Notes: generated from the sequence alone by a model not told the origin. DNA of 64,000 bases from Microbispora rosea subsp. aerata (GCF_014647835.1 NZ_BMPY01000004.1:209118-273117), one strand, 5' to 3'; positions 1 to 9,456 are shown, counted from the stretch's first letter. A program made the numbers and translations.

Positions 1-7
1 GCCGGCC

Positions 8-32
8 CGGACCCCCACAAGGGGGGCGTCCG
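8..32. terminator. Terminator-like hairpin at the left edge
   Basis: Inverted repeat CGGACCCCC / GGGGGGCGTCCG around an ACAA loop. There is no T-run, so it is a candidate only. From there to 460 I find no convincing gene; the open frames in this stretch have arginine-rich, shadow-like translations. Confidence 0.3.
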
Positions 33-460
33 ACCAATGCCGCCCGTTCCGAGCCCGGCCCCAGGCGCAAGGCGGCGGAGGGGGCGACAGCAGCGTTATC
101 GGTGACGCTTCCGGCCCTGCGGAGATCGCGAGTCCGCGCGATCTCCGCGAGCAGGGCGAGAACGCGGCGAGGCGGGCCACGCGCAGCAGGGCTTGATCCG
201 CAGGACACGACCTACCACCGTCGACCAGCGAGGCGCCGAGTTGAGCCCGCACGGCTGGCACGACCCCTTCCTGGCGCTCGCCTCCCCGCGCTGGGCCGGT
301 CGCCGGGGCGGGACGACTGGTCACGACCGCAGCTCACGGCGCGACCACGACTGCCGGAGCTACCGGGAACCCCGCCGGGCGCTCGCAGCGTACGGCGAGA
401 AGAGGGCGACTCATGGGGGGAGCGGCGGCGAGAGTGCCTCCCTCCCCCCGTGGATGCCCG

Positions 461-1423
461 TCAGAGCGTGAAGACCACCTTGCCGAAGATCTCACCCCGG
501 TGCATGGCGGAGAAGCCCTCCTCCGCCTCGGTGAGCGGCAGCACGCGGTCGATCGCCGGCCGGACGCCCGTCTGCTCCAGGAACACCGCGAGCCGCGCGA
601 GCTGCTCACGTGTCCCCATCGTGGATCCGATGATCGACTTCTGCAGGAAGTAGACCTGCGCGAGTTGCGTCGGAGCGACCATCCCGCTCGTCGCGCCGCA
701 GGTGACGATCCGGCCTCCCGGGCGCAGGGAGCTGAGCGAGTGCTTCCAGGTGGCCTCGCCGACCGTCTCCATGACCGCGTCCACCCGCTCGGGCAGCCGC
801 GCCCCCGTCTCGAACACCCGGTCGGCGCCGAGCGCGAGAGCCCGTTCCCGCTTGTCCTGGGAGCGGCTGGTGGCCCACACGCGGAAACCACCGGCCCGGC
901 CGAGGGCGATCAGCGCGGTCGCCACGCCGCCACCGGAGCCCTGGACCAGGATCGTCGAGCCCGGCTCAAGCCCGGCCTTGTCGAAGAGCATGCGGTAGGC
1001 CGTCAGCCAGGCCGTGGGCAGGCAGGCGGCTTCCTCGAAGGAGATCGCGGCGGGCTTGGGCACCAGATTCCGGCGGGGCACCGCGACCTTCTCCGCGAAC
1101 GTCCCGTCGTACTTCTCCGACAGCAGCGAACGCGCCGGGTCGAGGGTCTCGTCCCCGTTGACGGGCGTGCCGATGACGGAGTGGACGATGACCTCGTTGC
1201 CGTCCTCGTCCACCCCCGCCGCGTCGCAGCCGAGCACGATCGGCAGCCGGTCCTGGCTGATCCCCACACCCTTGAGGGTCCACAGGTCGTGATGGTTGAG
1301 CGCGGCGGCCCGGACCGTGACGGTCGTCCATCCTTCCGGTACGACGGGCTCGGGATGTTCCCCGAGCGTCAGGCCCTTCAGCGGGTTGTCCGGATCGGTC
1401 TGTGTAGCGGTGACGGCGAACAT
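461..1423 (-). CDS. Zinc-type (MDR) alcohol dehydrogenase / quinone oxidoreductase
   Basis: A 320-residue medium-chain dehydrogenase/reductase. The N-terminal GroES-like half contains the NHHDLWTLKG stretch. The Rossmann half carries an ILVQGSGGGVATALIALG nucleotide-binding loop (about residues 158-176), and the C-terminal substrate half ends in GKVVFTL. I do not see the structural-zinc cysteine cluster of true alcohol dehydrogenases, so an NADPH-dependent quinone or enone reductase is more likely. It reads away from the neighbouring protease island and appears monocistronic. The ATG at 1423 lacks an obvious ribosome binding site. Substrate is unknown. Confidence 0.85.
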   Translation of the reverse strand: MFAVTATQTDPDNPLKGLTLGEHPEPVVPEGWTTVTVRAAALNHHDLWTLKGVGISQDRLPIVLGCDAAGVDEDGNEVIVHSVIGTPVNGDETLDPARSLLSEKYDGTFAEKVAVPRRNLVPKPAAISFEEAACLPTAWLTAYRMLFDKAGLEPGSTILVQGSGGGVATALIALGRAGGFRVWATSRSQDKRERALALGADRVFETGARLPERVDAVMETVGEATWKHSLSSLRPGGRIVTCGATSGMVAPTQLAQVYFLQKSIIGSTMGTREQLARLAVFLEQTGVRPAIDRVLPLTEAEEGFSAMHRGEIFGKVVFTL

Positions 1424-1564
1424 GCCAGAACATTACTCCGGCTGTCGCTCCGGGCCCGGACGACCCTCGTACGGCTCGCCGCGGCCGCCTTTGATTCGGA
1501 TGGATATCACCGGGAACAGAGCCGAAGGAAATCAAATAAGACCGGTCAAGAATGGCCGTAAACC

Positions 1565-1834
1565 TTGAGACGCCATGACGCGACACTCTCCGACGAAGCA
1601 CCGCGACCTGCGGATATGCCACCAAGAACCATTCGGTGGGTGTTCGTCCCGTCGTACCGGAACGGCGGCCAGACGTGGGAGGGAAAGACGCCGTACGGCA
1701 TCTACCCGGCGAAACGGTTCCAGACTCACGACGATTTCATCCTCAGGGAGGATTACGACCGGATCTCCTCGCCGTACTTCAACAGCGAGACCTACGACGT
1801 CTACGCGATGGCCGCCAACCGGTGGACCCGGTGA
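1565..1834 (+). pseudogene. Fragment of a third trypsin-like protease paralogue
   Basis: An 89-codon frame whose part from about 1642 on (WVFVPSYRNGG...PYGIYPAKRFQTHDDF) resembles the segment between the catalytic His and Asp boxes of the two neighbouring proteases (NWVFIPGYHDG..PSGIFVGHTLYMHEDF and NWIFIPGYVGG..WGVYAGARAFTHSDF). The signal peptide, the TAGHC box and the serine box are all missing. It ends soon after YDVYAMAANRW, where the intact genes have the DRDYAF aspartate box. The simplest reading is a gene remnant left by duplication or deletion. A small independent protein cannot be excluded. Confidence 0.5.
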
Positions 1835-2297
1835 CGACGAAGACACGGCGACGGCAGGAACCGGCGACGGCGAAAGCCTGACCGCGGTCATTCGGTCAGC
1901 CCGGGGCCTGGCGGACACCCCGCCGGGCCCCGGCATCAACACCACGCACCGGCCTCACGCAGCACCCGGGACGCAACCTGCCGCACCGAACCCCGCACGA
2001 CGGTTCACACACCCCGACCCCGCACGACGGCTCACACACCGATCTCCGAGCCCGGGCGCACGACCCGCCGCGCAACCCGCACGACGGCTCACGCGCCCCG
2101 GCCTCACGCATCAGAACCCGGACGACCCCCGCGCCCGGACTCATGGCCCGGGTTTACGCGCTGGGAGGCACGAATCGGGGGCGCGCTGGCAGGCACGCGG
2201 TGATCCCCAGGCGGGAGCGTCGCAAGGCCGCTCGGCTGACGTGCTTCGCACGCCGCCTTTACGCTCTCCGTACGCCGCGTACGGTCCACTGTGCGTG
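1835..2297. repeat. Gene-free gap with a short GC-rich repeat
   Basis: No gene is supported here. Units beginning CCCCGCACGACGGYTCACAC start at 1991 and 2018 (27 bp apart), with a third weaker copy near 2075. The unit does not occur in the flanking genes. This is a degenerate minisatellite-like tract at the 3' side of the protease fragment. Confidence 0.55.
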
Positions 2298-2927
2298 TCA
2301 GAAGTTGAACAGGGCCCCGGCGGCCGACCGCTTCTCACAGTCATTGCCGTAGGTACGCCGGAACTGGAAGTACTTCCCGTCCCAGATGCCGCTGGCGGTG
2401 ACCGTGACAGGTGCGTAGATCATTGTGCAGGGCTCGGTCGGATTCACCCGCAGGGAGCCCGGGTCGAGGTTCGCACTGCTCAGCAAGGCGCACGCCTTCT
2501 CCGGGGAAGGGTGCGAGCCGCCCACCGGAGCGCAGTTCAGGAAGACCGAGCGTGCCGGCGGCTCCGCCTGCTCACCGTTCGCGACGGTCAGGATCACCGC
2601 ACGCACCCGGTTCGCCGGCAGCGCGCGCTTCGCGGCGATCTCGGGTGGCGGTGGAGCAGGCAGCGTACCCTCCCGCGCGGGTGACGTGCCCCCTCGTGCC
2701 GACGACGCGTCCCGTCGCGCGGGCGTCGCGTCTTCCCGCACCGGCGTCGTGTCTTCCCGCGCCGATGTCGCGCTCGCGGGCGCGGCGGCCGCGAGCGACA
2801 CGAGCTTGGGCGGGCCGGGCCGTACGGTCGTTCCGCCGTCGCCGGAGGTGCCTGAATGTGCCCACACCGGGGCAGAGGGGCCGGCGGCCAGCGCCGCACC
2901 GGCCAGGAGAACAAGCAGCGGTTTCAT
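2298..2927 (-). CDS. Secreted subtilisin inhibitor-like (SSI) protein
   Basis: A protease inhibitor of the Streptomyces subtilisin inhibitor family (MEROPS I16), 209 residues. The start at 2927 follows a GGGGGAT ribosome binding site and gives a signal peptide MKPLLVLLAGAALAAGPS ending near VWA-HS. About 80 residues of Thr/Ala/Arg-rich repetitive linker (REDTTP/REDATP/RRDASS/RGGTSP units) precede the SSI domain (roughly residue 105 to the end). All four conserved cysteines are visible (NCAP, KACAL, PCTM, DCEK). By family alignment the reactive bond falls in CTMIY, so P1 is Met and P1' Ile, as in classical SSI (CPMVY). It is divergent to a secreted protease gene 212 bp away, which suggests a matched inhibitor/protease pair. 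The linker is unusual for SSI. Confidence 0.85.
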   Translation of the reverse strand: MKPLLVLLAGAALAAGPSAPVWAHSGTSGDGGTTVRPGPPKLVSLAAAAPASATSAREDTTPVREDATPARRDASSARGGTSPAREGTLPAPPPPEIAAKRALPANRVRAVILTVANGEQAEPPARSVFLNCAPVGGSHPSPEKACALLSSANLDPGSLRVNPTEPCTMIYAPVTVTASGIWDGKYFQFRRTYGNDCEKRSAAGALFNF

Positions 2928-3138
2928 GCGATCCCCCCGTTTCCGCTGGTGCTCAGCGTTATCGGGGGAGACCTCCGGGGCAAGCGTCCACTCCGGACCC
3001 CATCCGAAATCTGATGTACCACAGACCCCATCGGTTCCGCTCGGTTCATAACGAGCTGGGCAAGTCTCTGTGCCACAACCGTATGGATCTGGAAAAATCA
3101 CCCCTTACTGACCATATCTCCACCCCGAGGGGCTCACG

Positions 3139-4356
3139 GTGACCAGGAAGCTCACACTCGCCACGGCGGGCGTCGTCGCCGCCGCGAGTGCGGTCGCCGT
3201 GGTCTGGAGTCGGGGGCCGGTCATTCCCGCGACCTCCGCGTCCAATGACGCCGTGTCCCTTCACGCCACGACCGCCGCGTCCCGTGACGCCGTGTCGCTC
3301 GACGCCACAACGGCCGCGTCGCTCGACGCCACGACCGCCGCCACGGTGACCGCCTCCGGGGTGACCGGCGTCAACAGGAACGGGGTCAGCGCCTTCCCCC
3401 TCGCCCCCAGTAAGGCCGACGAACAGCGGGTGGCCGCGTACTGGAGCCCGGAACGGCTCAAGCAGGCGAGCAGCTACGTGCCGAGCACGAAGCCGTCGCA
3501 CTCGACGACGAGCACGACCTCCGCGGTGGAGGTGGGGCCGGGAGACACGACACCGCGCACGAGGGGCCCGCACGGCGCGACGCCGCCGCCCGTGGCCGCC
3601 CCGCCGATGGTGGGCAAGGTGTTCTTCGTGATCGGCAACAAGGAGTACTGGTGCTCCGCCTCGGCGGTGCACTCGGCCCGCCGCAACCTCGTCGCCACCG
3701 CCGGGCACTGCGCGTACGCGCTGTCCCCGGACAAGCCGGTGTCCAACTGGGTCTTCATCCCCGGTTACCACGACGGCGTCGCCCCCTCCGGCATCTTCGT
3801 CGGCCACACGCTCTACATGCACGAGGACTTCGCCGGTCAGGGCGACTTCGACCGCGACTACGCCTTCGTGACCGTGCACCGGGGCTTCTCCTGGCAGCCG
3901 TACGTCGAGGACGGCAGGCTCAAGTATCGGGCGGTCGACGTGGGCCGCCTGGAGGACAAGGTGGGCTCCTTCCGCTTCGCCTCCGGCAAGCCGCTCGGAC
4001 GGCCGACCTACGTCTTCGGCTACCCGGCGGGGGCCAACCCCGACGGCAGCCGCCCGTACACCGGTCAGACGGTGAAGTCGTGCAGCGGCACGACGGAGAA
4101 GAAGTTCGTCAGCGCGCCGACCTGGCAGCTCGAACACGGGGTGCGTCTGCCGGGGTGCCCGTTCACCGCCGGCGCGAGCGGCGGCCCGTGGGTGACCGGC
4201 TACAACGCCGCCAAGCGGACCGGCTACCTCACCGGAATCACCAGCCTGAACTGGAACCTCAGCGGCGGCGGGCGGCTCGACGCCATCTCGACGCCGCACT
4301 TCAACCACCTGACCCAGCGGGTGTACGCCCAGGCGAGCAAGCAGGGGACGGGCTGA
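3139..4356 (+). CDS. Secreted trypsin-like serine protease, intact triad
   Basis: A 405-residue exported peptidase of the S1 (chymotrypsin/V8-like) fold. The GTG start at 3139 has GAGGGG upstream and opens an N-terminal signal/anchor segment (about residues 5-23). A Thr/Ala-rich repeat (ASRDAVSLDATTAASLDATT, about 47-66) and a propeptide-like region follow. The triad is readable: His190 in VATAGHC, Asp240 in DRDYAF, Ser347 in GASGGPW. A Cys pair (about 315 and 340) flanks the serine box. It sits between the SSI inhibitor and a small unknown gene. A degenerate paralogue lies 780 bp downstream. Substrate is unknown. Confidence 0.85.
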   Translation: MTRKLTLATAGVVAAASAVAVVWSRGPVIPATSASNDAVSLHATTAASRDAVSLDATTAASLDATTAATVTASGVTGVNRNGVSAFPLAPSKADEQRVAAYWSPERLKQASSYVPSTKPSHSTTSTTSAVEVGPGDTTPRTRGPHGATPPPVAAPPMVGKVFFVIGNKEYWCSASAVHSARRNLVATAGHCAYALSPDKPVSNWVFIPGYHDGVAPSGIFVGHTLYMHEDFAGQGDFDRDYAFVTVHRGFSWQPYVEDGRLKYRAVDVGRLEDKVGSFRFASGKPLGRPTYVFGYPAGANPDGSRPYTGQTVKSCSGTTEKKFVSAPTWQLEHGVRLPGCPFTAGASGGPWVTGYNAAKRTGYLTGITSLNWNLSGGGRLDAISTPHFNHLTQRVYAQASKQGTG

Positions 4357-4513
4357 CCCTCGGGCTGTCCGCCGCGGCGCCCGCAGAGCCGGCCGCCGGC
4401 GACCGGTCCGGCTCCGTCACCCGACGCCGCGGACATGGCGGCCGTCGCCGGGCTGCGCGCACGGCCCGCCGGTGGCATGCTTGACCGACCGGCGACCACG
4501 AGGAGAACCAGCG

Positions 4514-4804
4514 ATGACCCAGTCGGCGTACAGCACGCAGCCCACTCTCCGGCGGACCCCGTTGAACGCGGAGGAAAGGGCCCGCAGCGAGGCGCTGTTC
4601 TCGCAGCTCGTCGCCGAGCATCTCGTCGCGCGGGGGCGCTTCAGGATCACCGCGGACAACCCGGAGATGGTCGATCTGTGGCAGACGGTCGCGCGCAGGG
4701 TGGGTGAGGCGCTGCGGCGGCCCGTGGTCAGCTACGCCAACGGCCGCGACATCGTCATCACCTTCGCCCAGCAGGAGACGCCGGTTCTTCCCACGCACGG
4801 GTGA
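4514..4804 (+). CDS. Small conserved-looking protein of unknown function
   Basis: A 96-residue protein. The ATG at 4514 has AGGAG eight bases upstream, which decides the start over an upstream in-frame ATG. The sequence is hydrophilic and predicted helical (LNAEERARSEALFSQLVAEHLV), followed by a beta-like GRDIVITF stretch. There is no signal peptide or membrane segment. I do not recognise the family. It lies between two secreted-protease genes on the same strand but is probably cytoplasmic. Its codon use is normal for the window. Confidence 0.7.
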   Translation: MTQSAYSTQPTLRRTPLNAEERARSEALFSQLVAEHLVARGRFRITADNPEMVDLWQTVARRVGEALRRPVVSYANGRDIVITFAQQETPVLPTHG

Positions 4805-4990
4805 GCACCGGCGCGGGCGCCTCGCCGCGGCGAAGTGCTCGCCACTGCCCGCCCGCCGCACTGCCCGCTCACCGCAGCGGGCGCTCACACTGCCCGCTCG
4901 CCGCGGCGCGGCTCGCACTGCGCGCCGCCCACGGCGGAGTGCCCGCACTGTCTGATCGCTGCGGCGGGGTGCTCGCGCTGACCGACGCTT
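4805..4990. repeat. Degenerate tandem repeat, about 28 bp units
   Basis: About six diverged copies of a unit close to CACTGCCCGCTCGCCGCGGC follow the stop of the small upstream gene directly. The rest of the gap to 5133 is lower in GC and probably holds the promoter of the next protease gene. Confidence 0.5.
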
Positions 4991-5133
4991 CGGGCCGCCG
5001 CGCAGGTCAGCGGCTTTTGTTCGCGTTGTTTTCCCGACTTGATCCCCATCGCTGTATGTTCCTTCGCAGCCCGTTCACACCGCATTGTCGAGGGCCGCGG
5101 GCGAGGAAGACGTTCCACAGCAAGGAGATCCGG

Positions 5134-6231
5134 TTGAAGCGCATCCTCCCCCCGCTGTGTGGTGCCGCGGCGGTCGCGTCGCTCGTCATCGGGGCGACGG
5201 TGCCCGCCCACGGCTACGAGATCACCGTGACGACCCCCCTCGCCTCCAAGGCGAAGGTGAACTCCGTGCTCGCCTACTGGCTGAGGAACGGCGGACGCCC
5301 GCTCGCCGACGCCACTCCACTCTCCGCCCCGACCCGGATCGCCGCCACCCCCGTCACCACCGAGGGCGCCGCTCCCGGGGGCGTACGCGGCGTGGTGCCC
5401 GCCTCCGCCGGGGTGAAGCGGGCCGGTGAGCCGACGAGGAACATCAACCTGCCGAGGACGACCGGCAAGGTCTTCTTCGTCGGGTCCGACGGCCGGCCCC
5501 ACTGGTGTGCGGGCACCTCCGTGCAGTCGGACCACCGCAATCTCGTGGCGACGGCCGGGCACTGCGTCTTCGCCGGGTCCAGGTCGGGGGCCTCCGCGCG
5601 GCCGTACCGAAACTGGATCTTCATTCCGGGGTACGTCGGCGGCGGCACGCCGTGGGGCGTCTACGCGGGCGCGCGGGCCTTCACCCACAGCGACTTCACC
5701 CGCTATGGCGACCTCGACCGCGACTACGCGTTCGTCAGCGTCCACACCGGCGTGCTGCCCAAGCAGGTCACGCTGCGGGACGCCGCGCAGTACGCGGCGT
5801 TCTCCGGCCTCAAGTACCGCACGGGCACCGGCTACACCGGCGTCAGGCTGCTTCCCGCGGGGCGTCTCGGCGACAAGGTCGGCGGCCAGGGCCTCGCCTA
5901 CAACCTGCCGCTCGACCGGCCGCTCGCCATCTTCGGCTATCCCCTGCGGACCGCCGAGGGCCCCGCGAAGTCGCTCACCCCGCTCACCCGGGCGTACCGC
6001 AAACCCTTCCTGGCCCAGGACCTGTCGAAGAGGGCGAACGAACTGGTCGCCGTGCGCTCGGCCTTCGTGGTGGCCTCCGGATCGCCGTGGCTGGCCGCCT
6101 ACCGGGGCGTACGCGGCTTGGGATACCTGAACGGCCTGACCATCGGCCTTTCCGGCCCCGCGACCGGCCTGTCGCCGTACTTCGACGGGGAGCTGTTCCA
6201 GGTCTACAGCGCGGCCCGGCGCGCCGGCTGA
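5134..6231 (+). CDS. Trypsin-like protease homologue with altered oxyanion-hole motif
   Basis: A 365-residue secreted S1-fold protein, paralogous to the protease at 3139. The TTG start at 5134 is set by AAGGAG six bases upstream. The signal peptide ends near VPAHG. His143 (VATAGHC) and Asp197 (DRDYAF) are present and Ser315 is in place, but the usual GxSGGP box reads VASGSPW. The glycine whose backbone NH forms the oxyanion hole is Val313, and the second Gly of SGG is Ser317. The Cys pair around the serine box of the intact paralogue is also missing. It may be a weak enzyme, a binding protein or a decaying copy. Confidence 0.8.
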   Translation: MKRILPPLCGAAAVASLVIGATVPAHGYEITVTTPLASKAKVNSVLAYWLRNGGRPLADATPLSAPTRIAATPVTTEGAAPGGVRGVVPASAGVKRAGEPTRNINLPRTTGKVFFVGSDGRPHWCAGTSVQSDHRNLVATAGHCVFAGSRSGASARPYRNWIFIPGYVGGGTPWGVYAGARAFTHSDFTRYGDLDRDYAFVSVHTGVLPKQVTLRDAAQYAAFSGLKYRTGTGYTGVRLLPAGRLGDKVGGQGLAYNLPLDRPLAIFGYPLRTAEGPAKSLTPLTRAYRKPFLAQDLSKRANELVAVRSAFVVASGSPWLAAYRGVRGLGYLNGLTIGLSGPATGLSPYFDGELFQVYSAARRAG

Positions 6232-6234
6232 GGC

Positions 6235-7686
6235 TCAGACGCCGACCGCCTCCCTGCTCGCCGTTCCCGCGCCGCCCGGCTGCTCGCCGACCGGCCGCCT
6301 GCCCGCCGTCTCCTTGCCCGCCGGCTGTGTGCTCGCCGCCCGGCCCCGGCCGCGCTCCAGCACCTCCGCCACCCGTGGCTCCGCGGCGTACGGCGCGAAC
6401 CGGCGGCACATGTCCGCCACGTACGTCCGGGTTCGCGCCGACTGGATGGTCTCGGCGAGGTCGAGGGCCGACGACGCCGCCTGGCACGCCTCCTCCAGTT
6501 CGCCCTCCTGGATGAGAGCCGTGGCGAGCAGCGAGAGGTTGAACATCTTGCCGCGCACGTAGCGCCCGTCCATCACCAGCGAACGCCGCGCCTGCCGCAC
6601 GGCCCGCACCCCGTCGCCGAGGTCGCGCAGGCAGTGGGCGGACTTCGCGGCCAGGTACGCCTCGTCGAAGTAGCCGATCCAGGCGGGCTCGTCCTGGGGT
6701 TTGCGCCGGTCGAAGGCGACCTCCGCCTCATGCAGGGCGCTGCCGCAGGCCGACCGGTCCCCGAGCAGGGCCAGGGCGTGGGCCTCAAGCACCCGGGCCT
6801 CGGCCAGCAGCGAGCCCACCCCCGAGCGCCGGGCGGCCACGACGGCGGCCCTGGCCAGTTCGAGCCCGTGCCGGGCATGCCCGATGTAGACGGCCTGGTG
6901 GCTCATCCCGGCCAGGATCTCGCCGCACAGGGCGTGGTCTCCCGCGCCGCGCGCCAGGCCGAGCGCCTGGATCAGGTAGCGCTGGGCCAGCCCGTGCTGC
7001 TCCAGGTCGTAGGCCATCCATCCCGCCAGCCGCGTGAGCTCGGCCGCGGCGGTCGCCAGCGAGCGCCCGGTGGCCTCGCCGTACGCGCCCTCGCGCAGCA
7101 GCGGGGTCACCGCGGTGTGCAGGTAGCGCACGACAGGCCCGCGGATGCTGCCGCCGCCGAACCGGTTGTCGAGTTCGCTGAACGACCGGGTGACCTCGCG
7201 GATCGCGGCGACGTCCGACGGCCCGACCCGGCGCGGGCCGTTCGCGGAGAGCCGCTCCCCGTCGGGCGCCGACAGCCAGCCGGCGATGCCCGCCGAACCC
7301 GCTCCCAGGGCGAAAGTGGAGTCGAGCAAGAACCTGCGCCGCTCGACGTCGGCCTGCCACAGTGCTGTCACGCTTGCCACACCCTCCTCCCACGAGTGGG
7401 GGAACTCCTGTCCCAGATCGGCGGGGATCGTTTCACGCGGCATGCCGATGTCTTCCCTGGACACCTGCCGCCCCAGCCGCAGCGAGAAGATCTCCGCCAG
7501 CAGGCCGGGAACCGGTTCGCGCGGACGGCGGCCGCCGATCCAGCGCAGCACGGAACCGTGGTCGTACCGCATTCCCCGCAGCCCCCGGGCCGAGCCGAGA
7601 CCGTTGAGCCGGCGGGCCAGGCCCTTGCGGGACAGGCCGGCTTCGGCGAGGTGCTGCTGGAGCAGGCGGTTGGGGTCACGTCGCAT
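6235..7686 (-). CDS. HTH/TPR transcriptional regulator
   Basis: A 483-residue protein with an N-terminal helix-turn-helix-like region (about 1-60: RNRLLQQHLAEAGLSRKGLARRLN class) and a long helical tetratricopeptide-like C-terminal region (about 150-450) rich in LA, ARA and EAR repeats. This is the architecture of the large actinomycete XRE-like/TPR regulators related to NsdA, which act in development and antibiotic control. The stop at 6235 lies 3 bp from the stop of the convergent protease gene. Target genes cannot be told from sequence. Confidence 0.75.
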   Translation of the reverse strand: MRRDPNRLLQQHLAEAGLSRKGLARRLNGLGSARGLRGMRYDHGSVLRWIGGRRPREPVPGLLAEIFSLRLGRQVSREDIGMPRETIPADLGQEFPHSWEEGVASVTALWQADVERRRFLLDSTFALGAGSAGIAGWLSAPDGERLSANGPRRVGPSDVAAIREVTRSFSELDNRFGGGSIRGPVVRYLHTAVTPLLREGAYGEATGRSLATAAAELTRLAGWMAYDLEQHGLAQRYLIQALGLARGAGDHALCGEILAGMSHQAVYIGHARHGLELARAAVVAARRSGVGSLLAEARVLEAHALALLGDRSACGSALHEAEVAFDRRKPQDEPAWIGYFDEAYLAAKSAHCLRDLGDGVRAVRQARRSLVMDGRYVRGKMFNLSLLATALIQEGELEEACQAASSALDLAETIQSARTRTYVADMCRRFAPYAAEPRVAEVLERGRGRAASTQPAGKETAGRRPVGEQPGGAGTASREAVGV

Positions 7687-7999
7687 CGCTCTCCAACCGG
7701 GACAGGCAATAGCCGATTTGGTTACGGAGAGCTTTCTTTATAGCACTATCCGTGACGACCTAAAGGGATTCCCAAATGTTGACCGGCCATGACAGTGAGA
7801 AGACAGAAGGGCCGCGCACCGCGATCACGCGGCTTGCGGCCCTTCCCGGGTCCGTACGAGGACTGCTCGCGGGACTGCACGCGAGCACTACACGGAGCCC
7901 TGTACGTGGGGATTACACGCGAGCACCGTACGTGAGGACTGCACGCGGGAACCCCCGCGAGGACCACACGTGGAGGCCGCTCGCGGGACTACGCGAGCA
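7687..7999. repeat. Gene-free gap with degenerate tandem repeats
   Basis: No gene is visible. From about 7860 to 8000 a unit like CGCGGGACTGCACGCGAGCA recurs about five times with many substitutions and runs up to the malic-enzyme stop codon. The left part (7700-7800) is less GC-rich and may carry the promoter of the TPR regulator. Confidence 0.5.
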
Positions 8000-9184
8000 C
8001 TACTTGCGGGCGACGCCGTCCTCCCGCGCCTGCCGCGCGACGGCGGCGATGACCGCGGGGGCGACCCGGGCGTCGAACGGCGAGGGGATGACGTAGTTCT
8101 CGGAGACCTCGTCCCCGACCACGGCCGCCAGCGCGTCCGCCGCGGCCACCTTCATGTTCTCCGTGATCGTCGTCGCGCGGACGTCGAGCGCGCCGCGGAA
8201 GACCCCGGGGAAGGCCAGCACGTTGTTGATCTGGTTGGGGTAGTCGGACCGGCCCGTGGCGACCACGCGGGCGTGCCGGCCGGCCACCTCGGGGTCCACC
8301 TCCGGGGTGGGGTTGGACAACGCGAACACGATCGAGTCCTTGGCCATCGCCGCGACGGCCTCCTCGGAGACGGTCGACCCGGACAGGCCGACGAACACGT
8401 CGGCGCCGGCGAGCGCCTGCTCGGTCGACCCGGACAGGCCGGCCTTGTTGGTGTCGCGGGCCAGCGCCCGCTTGACCGGGTTCAGGTCCTCGCGGCCGGT
8501 GTGGATGATGCCCTTGGAGTCGGAGACCGCGATGTCGCCGATCCCGGCGTTCAGCAGGATGCGCGACACCGCGACGCCGGACGCGCCCGCGCCGGCCACG
8601 ACCGCGCGCAGGTCGCCGAGGGACCGCCCGGTGAGACGGGCCGCGTTGCGCAGCGCGGCGAGGACCACGATCGCCGTGCCGTGCTGGTCGTCGTGGAAGA
8701 CGGGGATGTCGAGAAGCTCCCGCAGGCGCTCCTCCACCTCGAAGCAGCGGGGGGCGCTGATGTCCTCGAGGTTGATGCCGCCGAACGACGGCGCGAGCCT
8801 GGCGACGGTTTCGACGATCTCGTCCACGTCGGTGCAGTTGATGCAGATGGGCACCGCGTCGACGTTGGCGAACTGCTTGAACAGCAGGGCCTTGCCCTCC
8901 ATCACCGGCATCGCGGCGGAGGGCCCGATGTCGCCGAGGCCCAAAACCGCGGTGCCGTCGGAGACCACGGCCACGACGTTGGAGACCCAGGTGTAGTCGT
9001 TGACCAGTTCCGGATTGTCGGCGATGGCCGTGCAGACGCGGGCGACCCCGGGCGTGTACGCGAGCGACAGGTCGTCGGCGTCGCGGACCGGGACGGTGGA
9101 GCGGACCTCCAGCTTGCCTCCGCGATGCAGGGCGAAAGCGGGATCCAGATCGAGAGAATCCAAAGAAGAAGAAGTGACGGTCAC
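8000..9184 (-). CDS. NAD(P)-dependent malic enzyme
   Basis: Decarboxylates malate to pyruvate and CO2 in central carbon metabolism. About 394 residues, the usual size of short bacterial malic enzymes without the phosphotransacetylase domain. Visible motifs are SLAYTPGVARVC (N-terminal malic signature), the FHDDQHGTAIV metal/substrate block and the VVAGAGASGVAVSRILL Rossmann loop. The GTG at 9184 (VTVTSSSLDSLDLDPAF) is my preferred start. The open frame extends further upstream, but that part does not look coding. Monocistronic. Confidence 0.9.
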   Translation of the reverse strand: MTVTSSSLDSLDLDPAFALHRGGKLEVRSTVPVRDADDLSLAYTPGVARVCTAIADNPELVNDYTWVSNVVAVVSDGTAVLGLGDIGPSAAMPVMEGKALLFKQFANVDAVPICINCTDVDEIVETVARLAPSFGGINLEDISAPRCFEVEERLRELLDIPVFHDDQHGTAIVVLAALRNAARLTGRSLGDLRAVVAGAGASGVAVSRILLNAGIGDIAVSDSKGIIHTGREDLNPVKRALARDTNKAGLSGSTEQALAGADVFVGLSGSTVSEEAVAAMAKDSIVFALSNPTPEVDPEVAGRHARVVATGRSDYPNQINNVLAFPGVFRGALDVRATTITENMKVAAADALAAVVGDEVSENYVIPSPFDARVAPAVIAAVARQAREDGVARK

Positions 9185-9456
9185 AGCGACCCCAGTGTCG
9201 AAAGGACGAGTTCCTTCGGTAGACGACGCCAAGAGAACGAAAGCCTTGGCTTCGGTAGCCGCCGGAGGCCGTCGTCGTTGACGGTCGTCACTTGAGGGGG
9301 TACGGGGGTCACCCGTTCCCCGATTGTGCCACAGGCTTAGGCAAGCACCCGGACCGGATTGGGTCACATATCGTTGCACAAACAGGTGTTCCCCCAGGCC
9401 ATCGGGCGTGTAATACTCGGCTTTGCCAGTGATCTCTTACGTACTTGGGCGTCCCA

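Noticed and set aside
102-653. Plus-strand open frame at the left edge
   Set aside because: Arginine-rich translation and overlap with the antisense of the MDR dehydrogenase; a GC-driven shadow.
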